Source of the DNA: Comamonadaceae bacterium
GTDB taxonomy: Bacteria > Pseudomonadota > Gammaproteobacteria > Burkholderiales > Burkholderiaceae_C
NCBI GenBank assembly: GCA_947455145.1
Contig: CANGME010000013.1
Span: 1-64,000, forward strand
Length of the DNA stretch: 64,000 bases
Direction of reading: 5' to 3'
Shown here piece after piece: positions 54,337 through 63,879 of the stretch (its first letter is position 1; each line of letters opens with the position of its first letter). A model generated the notes under the pieces. That model was not told where the DNA came from. It was given only the letters and a program-made list of their open reading frames with translations, and searched no databases. The position numbers were made by a program, and so were the translations under genes.

Positions 54337-54494
54337 GCGGAACTATATAGCATCTATTGCACGCCTGCGTAACCCGTGAAAACACAGGTCAAAACAGTGA
54401 CACACAGGCGGTCTCGCTCTCTAAAATTAGGGCGGTGAAAACACCCCAAGCCACGCCGTAGGCGTGAACCTAAAATCAAACAGGAGACAACGTG

Positions 54495-55409
54495 ATGAGT
54501 GACGTGAAATGGACCGGCGGGACTGAACACTGGATTAAAAAAGGCGACATCAATCTCTTCATGTGGGAGAAAAAAGCTTTACCCTCAGTGCCGCATGCGG
54601 GCACGATTTTCTTTGTCCACGGCTCGTCCATGGCCTCGCAACCCACCTTTGATTTGGCTGTTCCGGGTCGCCCCTTTGCCTCTGCCATGGATTGGTTTTG
54701 CGCCCAAGGCTTTGACTGCTGGACCATGGACAACGAGGGCTATGGCCGGTCCGACAAGCACCGCAACATCAACTTCGACATCTCCAACGGTGCGGATGAC
54801 CTGGACGCGGGCAGCGCCCACATTTTGAAAACCACCGGTGCCAAGTCGCTCTTGATGTACGGCATTTCATCCGGTGCGCTGAAGGCTGGCCTCTTCACCG
54901 AGCGCCATCCTGAGCGCGTGGCCAAGCTGGCGCTGGACGCCTTTGTCTGGACAGGTGAAGGCAGCCCTACGCTGGAGCAGCGCAAGAAAAAACTGCCCGA
55001 GTTTTTGGCCATGAACCGCCGCCCGATTGACAGGCCCTTTGTGCGCAGCATTTTTGAGCGCGACCACGGCGACTGCGCCGACGCCGTCACGGTTGAAGCC
55101 TTTGCCGACGCCATTTTGACGCTGGACGACTCCATGCCCACCGGCACTTACGTGGACATGTGCTCCAAGTTGCCGCTGCTGGACCCAACAAAAATCACCG
55201 CGCCCACCCTCATCTTGCGCGGTGAATACGACGGCATCGCTGGCATGGACGACCTGATTAACTACTACAAGCTGTTGCCCAGTCGCACCAAACAGTTCAG
55301 CGTGATGGAGGGCATCTCGCATGCCAGCTTCCAGCAGAAAAACTACATGATGGTCTACCAAATTCTGCACAGCTTTTTCACCATGCCCGATCCAGCCTAC
55401 AGGGGATAA
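54495..55409 (+). CDS. Alpha/beta hydrolase family protein
   Basis: A 304-residue hydrolase-fold protein. The oxyanion segment is FFVHGSSMASQPTFDLAVPG. The nucleophile position lies in LMYGISSGALKAGLF (Ser in GISSG). A candidate Asp is in LRGEYDGIAGMDDL, and the His is in GISHASFQQKNY. GGAG lies 8 bp before ATG 54495. It starts a two-gene unit with a Bug receptor 5 bp downstream, so it may hydrolyse the ester or amide taken up. The substrate is unknown. Confidence 0.85.
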   Translation: MSDVKWTGGTEHWIKKGDINLFMWEKKALPSVPHAGTIFFVHGSSMASQPTFDLAVPGRPFASAMDWFCAQGFDCWTMDNEGYGRSDKHRNINFDISNGADDLDAGSAHILKTTGAKSLLMYGISSGALKAGLFTERHPERVAKLALDAFVWTGEGSPTLEQRKKKLPEFLAMNRRPIDRPFVRSIFERDHGDCADAVTVEAFADAILTLDDSMPTGTYVDMCSKLPLLDPTKITAPTLILRGEYDGIAGMDDLINYYKLLPSRTKQFSVMEGISHASFQQKNYMMVYQILHSFFTMPDPAYRG

Positions 55410-55414
55410 ATGCC

Positions 55415-56395
55415 ATGAAAATCACGATCAAAACTTGGGCCAGTGCCGCCGTGCTGGCGTTGGGAGTGCTGGCGGCACCATCTTCCGCCTTTGCTCAGAC
55501 CTATCCGCACAAGCCGGTCAGGCTGATCGTGCCTTTTGCACCAGGGGGCTTCACCGACGTGGTGGCCCGCATCCTGGGGCAAAAGTTGTCCATCTCGATG
55601 GGGCAGCAGTTTGTGATCGAGAACCGGGCTGGGGCAGGCTCCATCATTGGTTCCGACCTTGTGGCCAAGTCCGCGCCTGACGGCTACACCCTGTTGATGG
55701 TGTCCACCACCCACGTCATTAGCCCGTGGATCTACAAGAGCGTGCCTTACGACCCTTTAAAGAGTTTTCAGCCCATCACCAAACTGGTTGAAGCACCCTA
55801 TGTGCTGCTCGTCAACCCCAAAGTTCCGGCACGTACGGTTCAGGAGTTCATTGCCCTTGCCAAGGCCGCACCTGACACCTTGCACTACGCATCATCGGGC
55901 AACGGCAGCGCCCAACACTTGGTAGGTGGCTTGTTTATCTCCATGACAGGCGCCAAGCTGCGCCATGTCCCCTACAAAGGCAGCTCTGGGGCGGCCACAG
56001 ACTTGGTGGCCGGGGTGGTTGAAAGCAGCTTTGCTGGTGTACCCAACGCCTTGGCCCAAGTGCCCCAGGGCCGCCTGCGGGCGCTGGCTGTGACCACCGC
56101 CAAACGCATCCCCCAACTGCCCGACGTGCCCACCCTGCAAGAGGCTGGCGTGCCGGGTTATGACGCTTCGATCTGGTTGGCCTTGATGGCCCCCGCAGGA
56201 ACACCGCGCGACATTGTGGACAAACTCAACTCGGAGATCACCAAACTCATGGCCTCCGCAGATGTCCGTAAAGCCATGTTTGATGCGGGCGTTGAGGTGT
56301 CAGTATCGAGTCCGGAGGCGATGGCTGAGTTCATGGCGAAAGAAATGGTGCGTTGGGGCGCAGTCGTAAAAGAGACCGGTATCAAGCTGGAATGA
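55415..56395 (+). CDS. Bug/TctC-family periplasmic solute receptor (5 of 5)
   Basis: A 326-residue receptor with a Sec signal (cleavage near SSAFAQTY). Bug hallmarks are [52 protein letters not shown] and [16 protein letters not shown]. It begins 5 bp after the alpha/beta hydrolase stop and is translated with it. No TctAB partner is present. It ends 58 bp before ilvD. Confidence 0.9.
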   Translation: MKITIKTWASAAVLALGVLAAPSSAFAQTYPHKPVRLIVPFAPGGFTDVVARILGQKLSISMGQQFVIENRAGAGSIIGSDLVAKSAPDGYTLLMVSTTHVISPWIYKSVPYDPLKSFQPITKLVEAPYVLLVNPKVPARTVQEFIALAKAAPDTLHYASSGNGSAQHLVGGLFISMTGAKLRHVPYKGSSGAATDLVAGVVESSFAGVPNALAQVPQGRLRALAVTTAKRIPQLPDVPTLQEAGVPGYDASIWLALMAPAGTPRDIVDKLNSEITKLMASADVRKAMFDAGVEVSVSSPEAMAEFMAKEMVRWGAVVKETGIKLE

Positions 56396-56453
56396 AGCCT
56401 CTTCATTTTTCGCGGAAAATAAGCCCTTTCTGTATTCCCTAACCAAACTCGCC

Positions 56454-58151
56454 ATGGCCAACCCCACAGACCTCAAGATCAACCGCCGCTCTGCCAACAT
56501 CACCGAGGGCAAATCTCGCGCACCCAACCGTTCCATGTACTACGCCATGGGCTACGAAGAGAGCGACTTCAAGAAACCCATGGTCGGTGTAGCCAATGGC
56601 CACAGCACCATCACGCCTTGCAACTCGGGTCTGCAAAAGCTGGCCGATGCAGCCATTGCCGGCATTGAAGAAGCCGGTGGCAACGCACAGGTGTTTGGCA
56701 CACCCACCATCTCCGACGGCATGGCCATGGGCACCGAGGGCATGAAGTACTCGCTGATCTCACGCGAGGTGATCTCTGACTGCGTGGAGACCTGCGTGCA
56801 AGGCCAGTGGATGGACGGCGTGGTGGTGATTGGTGGCTGCGACAAGAACATGCCCGGCGGCCTGATGGGCATGCTGCGCGCCAATGTGCCCGCCATCTAC
56901 GTCTATGGCGGCACAATTTTGCCCGGCCACTACAAGGGCCAAGACCTCAACATCGTCAGCGTGTTCGAAGCCGTGGGTGAAAACGCCGCAGGCAAGATGA
57001 GCGACGAAGACCTGCGTGAGATCGAGATGCGCGCCATCCCCGGCCCCGGTAGCTGCGGCGGCATGTACACGGCCAACACCATGTCATCGTCGTTTGAGGC
57101 GTTGGGCATCTCCCTGCCCTACTCCAGCACCATGGCCAACCCGCATGGCGAGAAGGAAGACTCGGCCAAAGAATCCGCCAAGGTGTTGATCGAGGCGATC
57201 AAAAAAGACATCAAACCGCGCGACTTGGTCACGCGCAAATCCATTGAAAATGCGGTCGCAGTGATCATGGCCACGGGGGGCTCGACCAACGCTGTGCTGC
57301 ATTTCTTGGCGATCGCCCATGCCGCAGAGGTGGAATGGAGCATTGACGATTTCGAACGCATGCGCAAAAAAGTGCCCGTGATTTGCGACCTCAAACCCAG
57401 CGGCAAATACCTGGCCGTTGACCTACACAAAGCCGGTGGCATTCCTCAAGTGATGAAGGTTTTGCTCAAAGCCGGTCTCCTCAACGGCGACTGCTTGACC
57501 ATCACCGGCCAGACCATTGAAGAAGTGCTCAAAGACGTGCCGGACGCTCCGCGCGCCGATCAAGACGTGATCCGCCCCATCGACAAACCGATGTACGCGC
57601 AAGGCCACCTGGCCATCCTCAAAGGCAACCTGTCGCCCGAAGGCGCTGTGGCCAAAATCACCGGCCTGAAAAACCCCGTGATCACCGGCCCCGCCCGCGT
57701 GTTTGACGACGAGCAGTCGGCCCTGACGGCCATTCTGGCGGGCAAGATTGTCGCGGGTGACGTGATGGTGCTGCGCTACCTCGGCCCCAAGGGTGGCCCG
57801 GGCATGCCAGAGATGCTGGCCCCCACGGGTGCGCTGATTGGTGCTGGCCTAGGCGAAAGCGTGGGCTTGATCACCGACGGTCGTTTCTCCGGTGGTACCT
57901 GGGGTATGGTGGTGGGCCACGTGGCCCCTGAGGCCGCTGCGGGCGGCACGATTGCGTTTGTGAATGAGGGCGACAGCATCACCATCGACGCGATTCAACT
58001 CAAGCTGGAGTTGAATGTGGCGGAGAGTGAGATTGCAAAACGCCGCGCCGCGTGGACGGCCCCCGCACCGCGCTACACGCGTGGTGTGCAGGCCAAATTT
58101 GCTTTTAACGCCTCTACCGCCAGCAAGGGCGCGGTGCTAGACAACTTCTAA
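56454..58151 (+). CDS. ilvD: Dihydroxy-acid dehydratase
   Basis: A 565-residue iron-sulfur dehydratase making the 2-oxoacid precursors of valine, leucine and isoleucine. Cluster ligands are C56 (TPCNSGL), C129 ([10 protein letters not shown]) and C201 ([15 protein letters not shown]), the three-Cys pattern of the [2Fe-2S] class, in agreement with the shorter length than E. coli IlvD (616). The C-terminal [19 protein letters not shown] motif is present. A terminator hairpin follows. Confidence 0.96.
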   Translation: MANPTDLKINRRSANITEGKSRAPNRSMYYAMGYEESDFKKPMVGVANGHSTITPCNSGLQKLADAAIAGIEEAGGNAQVFGTPTISDGMAMGTEGMKYSLISREVISDCVETCVQGQWMDGVVVIGGCDKNMPGGLMGMLRANVPAIYVYGGTILPGHYKGQDLNIVSVFEAVGENAAGKMSDEDLREIEMRAIPGPGSCGGMYTANTMSSSFEALGISLPYSSTMANPHGEKEDSAKESAKVLIEAIKKDIKPRDLVTRKSIENAVAVIMATGGSTNAVLHFLAIAHAAEVEWSIDDFERMRKKVPVICDLKPSGKYLAVDLHKAGGIPQVMKVLLKAGLLNGDCLTITGQTIEEVLKDVPDAPRADQDVIRPIDKPMYAQGHLAILKGNLSPEGAVAKITGLKNPVITGPARVFDDEQSALTAILAGKIVAGDVMVLRYLGPKGGPGMPEMLAPTGALIGAGLGESVGLITDGRFSGGTWGMVVGHVAPEAAAGGTIAFVNEGDSITIDAIQLKLELNVAESEIAKRRAAWTAPAPRYTRGVQAKFAFNASTASKGAVLDNF

Positions 58152-58167
58152 AACACTGCGCTCAAAA

Positions 58168-58206
58168 CAACGCCCTTTACCGCTTGCGGTTGGGGCGTTT
58201 TTTTTC
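58168..58206 (+). terminator. Terminator of ilvD
   Basis: The stem AACGCCC/GGGCGTT encloses an inner ACCGC/GCGGT stem and is followed by eight T residues. It overlaps the 3' end of the convergent Trp-rich gene. Confidence 0.75.
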
Positions 58207-58428
58207 GAGTCCGATGGCCTCACGATTTTTGTCGATTCTGGCCTGTCGGCGCTCGTCTTCGCGCTCCATCGCCTTTCGCTTGGTATAGCCTGAGGCGTCT
58301 GCCCAAGCCCACCACACTACCGCCAAAACGAAAGGGAATAGAACCAACCACCAACTCCAACCTGCTACAAATCCAATTTCAAGACTTTTTAGCAGCAAAA
58401 AAACGATACCAACACCCAGAAAATACAT
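58177..58428 (-). CDS. Small Trp-rich membrane protein (TIGR04438 type)
   Basis: An 83-residue protein matching the betaproteobacterial small Trp-rich family. Two hydrophobic segments cover about residues 2-20 (MYFLGVGIVFLLLKSLEIGF) and 24-40 (SWWLVLFPFVLAVVWWAWAD). The ending SGYTKRKAMEREDERRQARI is followed by a basic Lys/Arg-rich tail. ATG 58428 is chosen because AAGGA lies at proper spacing and family members start MYFL. Function is unknown. Confidence 0.85.
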   Translation of the reverse strand: MYFLGVGIVFLLLKSLEIGFVAGWSWWLVLFPFVLAVVWWAWADASGYTKRKAMEREDERRQARIDKNREAIGLEKKRPNRKR

Positions 58429-58526
58429 TCTCATCCTTAAGAAAAACGCCATCGCTTGTCATGCTGTCAACGGCATTCTCTACAATCGCGTTGTGTATTG
58501 AATTTACCTTAACTTGTGAGGATGTG

Positions 58527-58832
58527 ATGAAACGAATTGTGTTTGCTCTGGCCGCGACTTTTTCAGTAGCTGCTCCCGTCCTGGCCGATCAGGCTTTGGC
58601 CACTTCCAAAAATTGCATGGCTTGCCACGCCATTGACAAAAAACTCGTCGGCCCAGCGTTCAAAGATGTCGCGGCCAAATACGCCAGCGACAAATCAGCC
58701 GTTGACAAATTGGCTGCAAAAATCATCAAAGGCGGCTCAGGCGTGTGGGGCCCTATCCCCATGCCGGCCAACGCGCAAGTCAATGAAGCCGAGTCGAAAA
58801 AATTGGCTACTTGGATACTGGCTACCAAATAA
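58527..58832 (+). CDS. Periplasmic class I cytochrome c (c551/c552 type)
   Basis: A 101-residue cytochrome with a signal peptide (about 1-20, ending VLADQ). The haem site is C30-MACH in KNCMACHAIDKKLVGPAFKD, and the axial Met is in GVWGPIPMPANAQ. It is a typical soluble electron carrier to a terminal oxidase or peroxidase. It could also accept electrons from SoxXA or IorAB, but nothing in the sequence shows that. ATG 58527 with GAGGATG upstream is chosen over 58461. Confidence 0.92.
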   Translation: MKRIVFALAATFSVAAPVLADQALATSKNCMACHAIDKKLVGPAFKDVAAKYASDKSAVDKLAAKIIKGGSGVWGPIPMPANAQVNEAESKKLATWILATK

Positions 58833-58883
58833 GCCTAAGGCTTTTACAAAAGTCCGTTGCACTTTTTCAAGCAGCAGTCGGAC

Positions 58884-59363
58884 TTAATTGCGTGTGAGCA
58901 GCAGCACGGCACGTGCTTCGATACTCAAACCTTGACCCACGGGGCCCAGCTTCTCTGCGGTCTTGGCTTTGACGTTCACTCGCGCGCGATCCATCTCCAA
59001 AACTGTCGCAATGCGATCACACATCGCATCGATGTAAGGAGCCATGCGCGGCGCTTGAGCGATCACGGTGCAGTCCAGGTTGCCCACCTGCCAGCCCTGT
59101 GCACGCACACGCCGGGCGGCTTCGGCCAGCAACACGCTGGAATCAGCCCCTTTGAATTGCGCATCGGTATCGGGGAAATGGCGGCCAATGTCGCCTAAGC
59201 CTGCCGCACCCAGCAGCGCATCGGTGATGGCATGCAGCAGCACATCAGCATCCGAATGCCCAAGCAGCCCCAGGTGAAACGGAATGTCCACCCCACCAAT
59301 GATGAGCTTGCGCCCCGCCACCAGGGCATGGACGTCCCAACCCTCGCCGACACGAATGTTCAT
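58884..59363 (-). CDS. ispF: 2-C-methyl-D-erythritol 2,4-cyclodiphosphate synthase
   Basis: A 159-residue MEP-pathway enzyme. The metal ligands are D10 and H12 in [12 protein letters not shown] and the His in [18 protein letters not shown]. The [11 protein letters not shown] and ALLLTRN-like ends are typical. It overlaps ispD by 4 bp and follows it, the standard ispDF order. Confidence 0.96.
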   Translation of the reverse strand: MNIRVGEGWDVHALVAGRKLIIGGVDIPFHLGLLGHSDADVLLHAITDALLGAAGLGDIGRHFPDTDAQFKGADSSVLLAEAARRVRAQGWQVGNLDCTVIAQAPRMAPYIDAMCDRIATVLEMDRARVNVKAKTAEKLGPVGQGLSIEARAVLLLTRN

Positions 59364-60124
59364 GGTTTTCTTTCTAGCAAGGTTGACGCCTGACGTGCGG
59401 CCAGCACAGCACTGGCCAGGGAGAAGTCTTCGGGGTAAGTAACTTTGAAATTTTGCGCACTGCCTTTGATCAAACGGGGTGCCAAGCCCATTGCCTCGAT
59501 GGCGCTGGCCTCATCCGTCACCACAACGCCCGTCTCTTGCGCCTGCGCCAGCGCCTGACACAGCACTCCCAGGCGAAACATCTGCGGCGTTTGGGCCAGC
59601 CATTTGTCAGTCCGATCAAGCGTGGCCACCACTCGCCCTTGTTCTGCCTGTTTTAGGGTGTCGGGCAATGGCAAGGCCAGCAAGCCGCCGACCGCGTCAT
59701 TCATGCAGGCGTCAATCAATTGATCAATTTGCTCAGGTGTAATCAGGCAACGGGCGGCATCGTGCACCAGCACCCAGTCATTCAAATCAGCGCCTTCATC
59801 CAGCAAGCGTTGAAGGCCATTGAACACACTTTCAGCCCTGGTTTCACCACCGCACGAAGCCACTAAAGAAGTCACCTTTTGATGGGTGAAAAAATCATCC
59901 CCCGGCGCCACCACAACCCAAGTCGCCTGTAGACAGGACACGCTCGCAAAGGCAGCCAGCGTATGCAGCACCAACGCCTGTCCAGCCAAAGGCTGGTATT
60001 GCTTGGGGCCGCTTACGCCCGCGCTCAAAGCCCGGCTACCCGTGCCTGCGCAGGGAATCAGCGCCCAAAAACGGGATGCCTGTGAAGGCAGAGCCGATGG
60101 CGCAGGACGTGTTGAATCAGTCAT
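59360..60124 (-). CDS. ispD: 2-C-methyl-D-erythritol 4-phosphate cytidylyltransferase
   Basis: A 254-residue MEP-pathway enzyme with an N-terminal extension of about 20 residues ahead of the nucleotide-binding [14 protein letters not shown] and [10 protein letters not shown]. Further motifs are [17 protein letters not shown] and [13 protein letters not shown]. It is coupled to ispF by an ATGA overlap. Divergent from mfd, with 173 bp between. Confidence 0.95.
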   Translation of the reverse strand: MTDSTRPAPSALPSQASRFWALIPCAGTGSRALSAGVSGPKQYQPLAGQALVLHTLAAFASVSCLQATWVVVAPGDDFFTHQKVTSLVASCGGETRAESVFNGLQRLLDEGADLNDWVLVHDAARCLITPEQIDQLIDACMNDAVGGLLALPLPDTLKQAEQGRVVATLDRTDKWLAQTPQMFRLGVLCQALAQAQETGVVVTDEASAIEAMGLAPRLIKGSAQNFKVTYPEDFSLASAVLAARQASTLLERKP

Positions 60125-60212
60125 GAAGAGGGTTGGATAAGGGCTCTCATTTTACGGAGCCTACGTGTTGATCGAAGTGTCGATCGAAATTCGGTCGAAA
60201 ACTTGCGAAAGT

Positions 60213-60218
60213 TAAAAT
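60213..60218 (+). promoter_or_regulatory. Candidate -10 box for mfd
   Basis: TAAAAT with a weak TTCGGT 17 bp upstream (60190-60195). If used, transcription would start near 60225 and the leader would include the hairpin at 60241-60268. Confidence 0.35.
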
Positions 60219-60240
60219 ACGCCGACTGTTGAACCTCACA

Positions 60241-60268
60241 CCCCCCGCTTCATGCTGCGGGGGGTTTT
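60241..60268 (+). terminator. Terminator-like hairpin in the mfd leader
   Basis: A perfect 8-bp stem CCCCCCGC/GCGGGGGG with an 8-base loop, followed by TTTT. It lies 29 bp upstream of the mfd start and after the ispD promoter side, so it does not end any annotated plus-strand gene. It may act as an attenuator or end a short leader transcript. Confidence 0.65.
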
Positions 60269-60297
60269 CGCATTTGTAGCCCCAGAAACGACCCGCC

Positions 60298-63200
60298 ATG
60301 GACCTGCCTAAACTCCAAATCAGCAAACGCTTCACCCTACCCCGCCCGGTGGGATCGGCCGATGCGATGCTGCTCAGCGCTTTGGGCCAGCGCGAGAAGA
60401 CCTCTGGCAAACTCATGGCCATCGTCACGGCAGACGCTACTGACGCGCAGCGGCTGATGGAAGAATTCGCCTTCTTTGCACCTGACCTGCGCTGCGCCCT
60501 CTTCCCCGACTGGGAGACGCTGCCCTACGACACCTTCTCACCGCACCAAGACCTCATCAGCGAGCGCCTGGCCACCCTGTGGCGACTGCACCAGCACAGC
60601 CAGCTCAAAACGCACAGCGATGAGTCGACTGACGTGGTCATCATCCCGGCCACCACGGCCCTGTACCGGCTGGCCCCCCCCGGCTTTCTGGCGGCCCATA
60701 CTTTTGCATTCAAGGTCAAGCAGCGCCTCAACGAAGCCGAGTTTCGAGCCCAACTAACTCTCGCGGGCTACAACCACGTCACCCAGGTCGTGAGCCCCGG
60801 CGAATACGCCGTGCGCGGTGGCCTGATTGACCTGTTTCCCATGGGATCGCCCGTGCCGCTGCGAGTGGACCTGTTTGACGATGAGATCGACTCGATCCGC
60901 ACTTTCGACCCCGACAGCCAGCGCAGCCTGTATCCGGTGCCCGAAGTGCGATTACTGCCGGGGCGTGAGTTCCCGATGGACGATGACGCCCGCAAGCTGT
61001 TTCGCCGCCGCTGGCGCGAGCTACTGGAGGGCGACCCGACCAAGAGCCGCATCTACAAAGACATTGGCAACGGCGTGGCCACGGCGGGCATTGAGTACTA
61101 CTTGCCGCTGTTTTTTGAAGAAACTGCCACTGTGTTTGACTACCTGGGGTCCGACGCCACCGTGGTCTTGCATGGCGACCTGGAGCCCGCCTTTCAACAT
61201 TTTTGGAATGACACCAAAGAGCGCTACCGCCTGGGCCAAGGCGAGCCTGATCGCCCGGTTCTGCCGCCTGAAACTTTGTTTCTGGGGATTGATCAGTTTT
61301 ATGCCCGCGCCAATGACTATGCCCAGTTGGCGATTCGTCCAACGCCCGATCGCCTTAAGTCCCAACCCGTTCGCCCTGAGCTTGTCGAAGGGCTGCCTGA
61401 GGCTTCGACAAGCTCAGCCCGAACGGAGGTAGATGCATCTCATTACGCCGAATTCGACACTCTGCCCGAGCTCACCGTTGTGCGCGGTGCAGACGACCCC
61501 CTGGCCCGCCTCAAGCAACACATCCGCAACACGCAACACCGCGTACTCTTGCTGGTCGAAAGCGATGGCCGCCGCGAGAGCCTGCTGGACTTCTTACGCG
61601 CCAGCAACGTGTCGCCACCCGCCTTTGAGTCTTTGCTGGAATTCCAAACCAGCAGCGAAAAAATCGGCATCGCCACCGCCGGACTCAGCACGGGTTTTGT
61701 CTGGACGGAAGAAGGCATTGACTTCGTCACCGAGACCGAGCTGTTTGCCGCTGGCCCCACCACGCGGCGACGCAAGAAGCAGGAGCAGGTTAGCGATGTG
61801 GAATCGCTCATCAAAGACCTGAGCGAGCTCAACGTGGGTGACCCGGTGGTGCATTCGGCGCACGGCATTGGCCGCTACCGGGGCTTGATCAACATGGACA
61901 TGGGCGAAAAAAACCCCGACGACACGCCCGCATTGCAAGAGTTTTTGCACCTGGAATACGCCGACCAAGCCACGCTGTACGTGCCGGTGAGCCAGTTGCA
62001 GCAAATCAGCCGCTACACCGGGGTCAGCGCCGATGAAGCGCCGCTGCACCGACTGGGCTCAGGCCAGTGGGAAAAGGCCAAGCGCCGTGCGGCAGAGCAA
62101 ATTCGCGACTCAGCGGCTGAGCTGCTCAACATCTACGCCCGCCGGGCGCTGCGCGAAGGCCATGCCTTTCGCTACTCGGCCAAGGACTACGAGGTGTTTG
62201 CCAACGACTTCGGCTTTGAAGAAACCCCCGACCAGCGCGCCGCCATCCACTGCGTGATTCAGGACATGATCTCGCCGCGCCCCATGGACCGCCTGGTCTG
62301 CGGCGACGTGGGCTTTGGTAAAACCGAAGTAGCCCTGCGCGCCGCCTTTATCGCCATCACGGGTGGCAAGCAAGTGGCCTTGCTGGCCCCCACCACGCTC
62401 TTGGCCGAGCAGCATTACCAGACGCTGGTGGACCGATTTTCCAAATGGCCGGTCAAGGTGGCGGAAGTATCGCGCTTTCGCTCCGGCAAAGAAGTCACAG
62501 CCTCGCTCAAAGGCCTGGCCGACGGCACGGTGGACATCGTGGTGGGCACGCACAAGCTGCTGAGTGAATCCACCAAGTTCAAAAACCTGGGCCTGCTCAT
62601 CATCGACGAAGAGCACCGCTTTGGCGTGCGCCACAAAGAGCAGATGAAAGCCCTGCGCGCCGAGGTGGACGTGCTGACGCTGACCGCCACACCCATCCCC
62701 CGCACGCTGGGCATGGCGCTGGAGGGTCTGCGCGATTTGAGTGTGATTGCCACCGCGCCGCAGCGCCGCCTCGCCATCAAAACCTTTGTGCGCAACGAAG
62801 GTCAGGGCGTGATCCGCGAAGCGGTGCTGCGCGAGTTGAAGCGCGGCGGGCAGGTGTACTTCTTGCACAACGAGGTGGACACGATTGAGAACCGCCGCCA
62901 GCAGCTCGAAGCATTTTTGCCCGAAGCCCGCATTGCCGTGGCGCATGGCCAGATGCCCGAGCGCCAGCTGGAAAGCGTGATGCGCGACTTTGTGGCCCAG
63001 CGCTACAACCTGCTGCTGTGCTCCACCATCATCGAGACCGGCATCGACGTGCCCACCGCCAACACCATCGTGATTGCCCGCGCAGACCGCTTTGGCCTGG
63101 CGCAGTTGCACCAGTTGCGTGGACGCGTAGGCCGCAGCCACCACCAAGCCTATGCCTACCTGATGGTGCCCGACACCGAGAGCCTGACCAAGCAGGCTGC

Positions 63201-63879
63201 GCAGCGCCTGGACGCCATCCAGCAGATGGAAGAACTGGGCAGCGGCTTTTACCTCGCCATGCACGACCTGGAGATTCGCGGTGCGGGCGAAGTGTTGGGC
63301 GAAAACCAGAGCGGCAACATGCTGGAGGTGGGTTTTCAGCTCTACAACGAGATGCTGTCCGAGGCTGTGCGCTGCCTCAAAGAAGGCAAGGAGCCGGACT
63401 TGCTCAGCCCGCTCAACGTCACCACCGACATCAACCTGCACGCCCCGGCGCTGCTGCCCAACGACTACTGTGGCGATGTCCACATGCGCCTGAGCTTTTA
63501 CAAGAAACTGGCCACTGCCAAAAACGCCGATCAGGTGGACGCCCTGCTGGAAGAAATCGTGGACCGCTTCGGCAAGCTCCCACCGCAAGCGCAAACCCTG
63601 ATCGACGTGCACCGCCTGCGCGTCATCGCCAAACCCTACGGCGTCGTCAAGGTCGATGCCGCACCGCACCTGATCACAATCACATTCAAAAAGGACGCTC
63701 CCATTGACGGCATGCGCGTAATTGAGTTGATCCAGAAAAATCGCCACATCAAACTGGCTGGCAATGAGAAGCTGCGCATCGAACGCGAACTGCCAGAATC
63801 GCGCGCCCGAGCACAAATGGTGCGTGATGTCTTGCGAGCCTTAGGTACACCCGTACCATCTAACGCCACAACTGCATAG
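60298..63879 (+). CDS. mfd: Transcription-repair coupling factor
   Basis: An 1193-residue ATP-dependent translocase that removes stalled RNA polymerase and recruits UvrA. The UvrB-like N-terminus covers about residues 1-340 (LFPDWETLPYDTFSPHQDLI). The polymerase-interaction region lies near 505-580 (GDPVVHSAHGIGRYRGL). The RecG-like motor starts at the Walker A GDVGFGKT (residue 669), with DEEH in IIDEEHRFGVRHKEQ and QLRGRVGRS further on. The C-terminal domain is complete. A palindromic repeat adds about 19 residues (358-376) between the N-terminal and central domains without breaking the frame. Confidence 0.97.
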   Translation: MDLPKLQISKRFTLPRPVGSADAMLLSALGQREKTSGKLMAIVTADATDAQRLMEEFAFFAPDLRCALFPDWETLPYDTFSPHQDLISERLATLWRLHQHSQLKTHSDESTDVVIIPATTALYRLAPPGFLAAHTFAFKVKQRLNEAEFRAQLTLAGYNHVTQVVSPGEYAVRGGLIDLFPMGSPVPLRVDLFDDEIDSIRTFDPDSQRSLYPVPEVRLLPGREFPMDDDARKLFRRRWRELLEGDPTKSRIYKDIGNGVATAGIEYYLPLFFEETATVFDYLGSDATVVLHGDLEPAFQHFWNDTKERYRLGQGEPDRPVLPPETLFLGIDQFYARANDYAQLAIRPTPDRLKSQPVRPELVEGLPEASTSSARTEVDASHYAEFDTLPELTVVRGADDPLARLKQHIRNTQHRVLLLVESDGRRESLLDFLRASNVSPPAFESLLEFQTSSEKIGIATAGLSTGFVWTEEGIDFVTETELFAAGPTTRRRKKQEQVSDVESLIKDLSELNVGDPVVHSAHGIGRYRGLINMDMGEKNPDDTPALQEFLHLEYADQATLYVPVSQLQQISRYTGVSADEAPLHRLGSGQWEKAKRRAAEQIRDSAAELLNIYARRALREGHAFRYSAKDYEVFANDFGFEETPDQRAAIHCVIQDMISPRPMDRLVCGDVGFGKTEVALRAAFIAITGGKQVALLAPTTLLAEQHYQTLVDRFSKWPVKVAEVSRFRSGKEVTASLKGLADGTVDIVVGTHKLLSESTKFKNLGLLIIDEEHRFGVRHKEQMKALRAEVDVLTLTATPIPRTLGMALEGLRDLSVIATAPQRRLAIKTFVRNEGQGVIREAVLRELKRGGQVYFLHNEVDTIENRRQQLEAFLPEARIAVAHGQMPERQLESVMRDFVAQRYNLLLCSTIIETGIDVPTANTIVIARADRFGLAQLHQLRGRVGRSHHQAYAYLMVPDTESLTKQAAQRLDAIQQMEELGSGFYLAMHDLEIRGAGEVLGENQSGNMLEVGFQLYNEMLSEAVRCLKEGKEPDLLSPLNVTTDINLHAPALLPNDYCGDVHMRLSFYKKLATAKNADQVDALLEEIVDRFGKLPPQAQTLIDVHRLRVIAKPYGVVKVDAAPHLITITFKKDAPIDGMRVIELIQKNRHIKLAGNEKLRIERELPESRARAQMVRDVLRALGTPVPSNATTA
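61369..61424. repeat. Palindromic REP-like repeat inserted in frame in mfd
   Basis: A 56-bp palindrome with arms GTTCGCCCTGAGCTTGTCGA and CGACAAGCTCAGCCCGAAC, the same element as in aceF (751-800). It encodes VRPELVEGLPEASTSSAR in mfd. Confidence 0.88.

Noticed and set aside
62110-63816. 568-codon minus-strand open frame opposite mfd
   Set aside because: High-GC antisense shadow. Its translation is low in motifs, while mfd on the plus strand has complete family signatures over the same bases.
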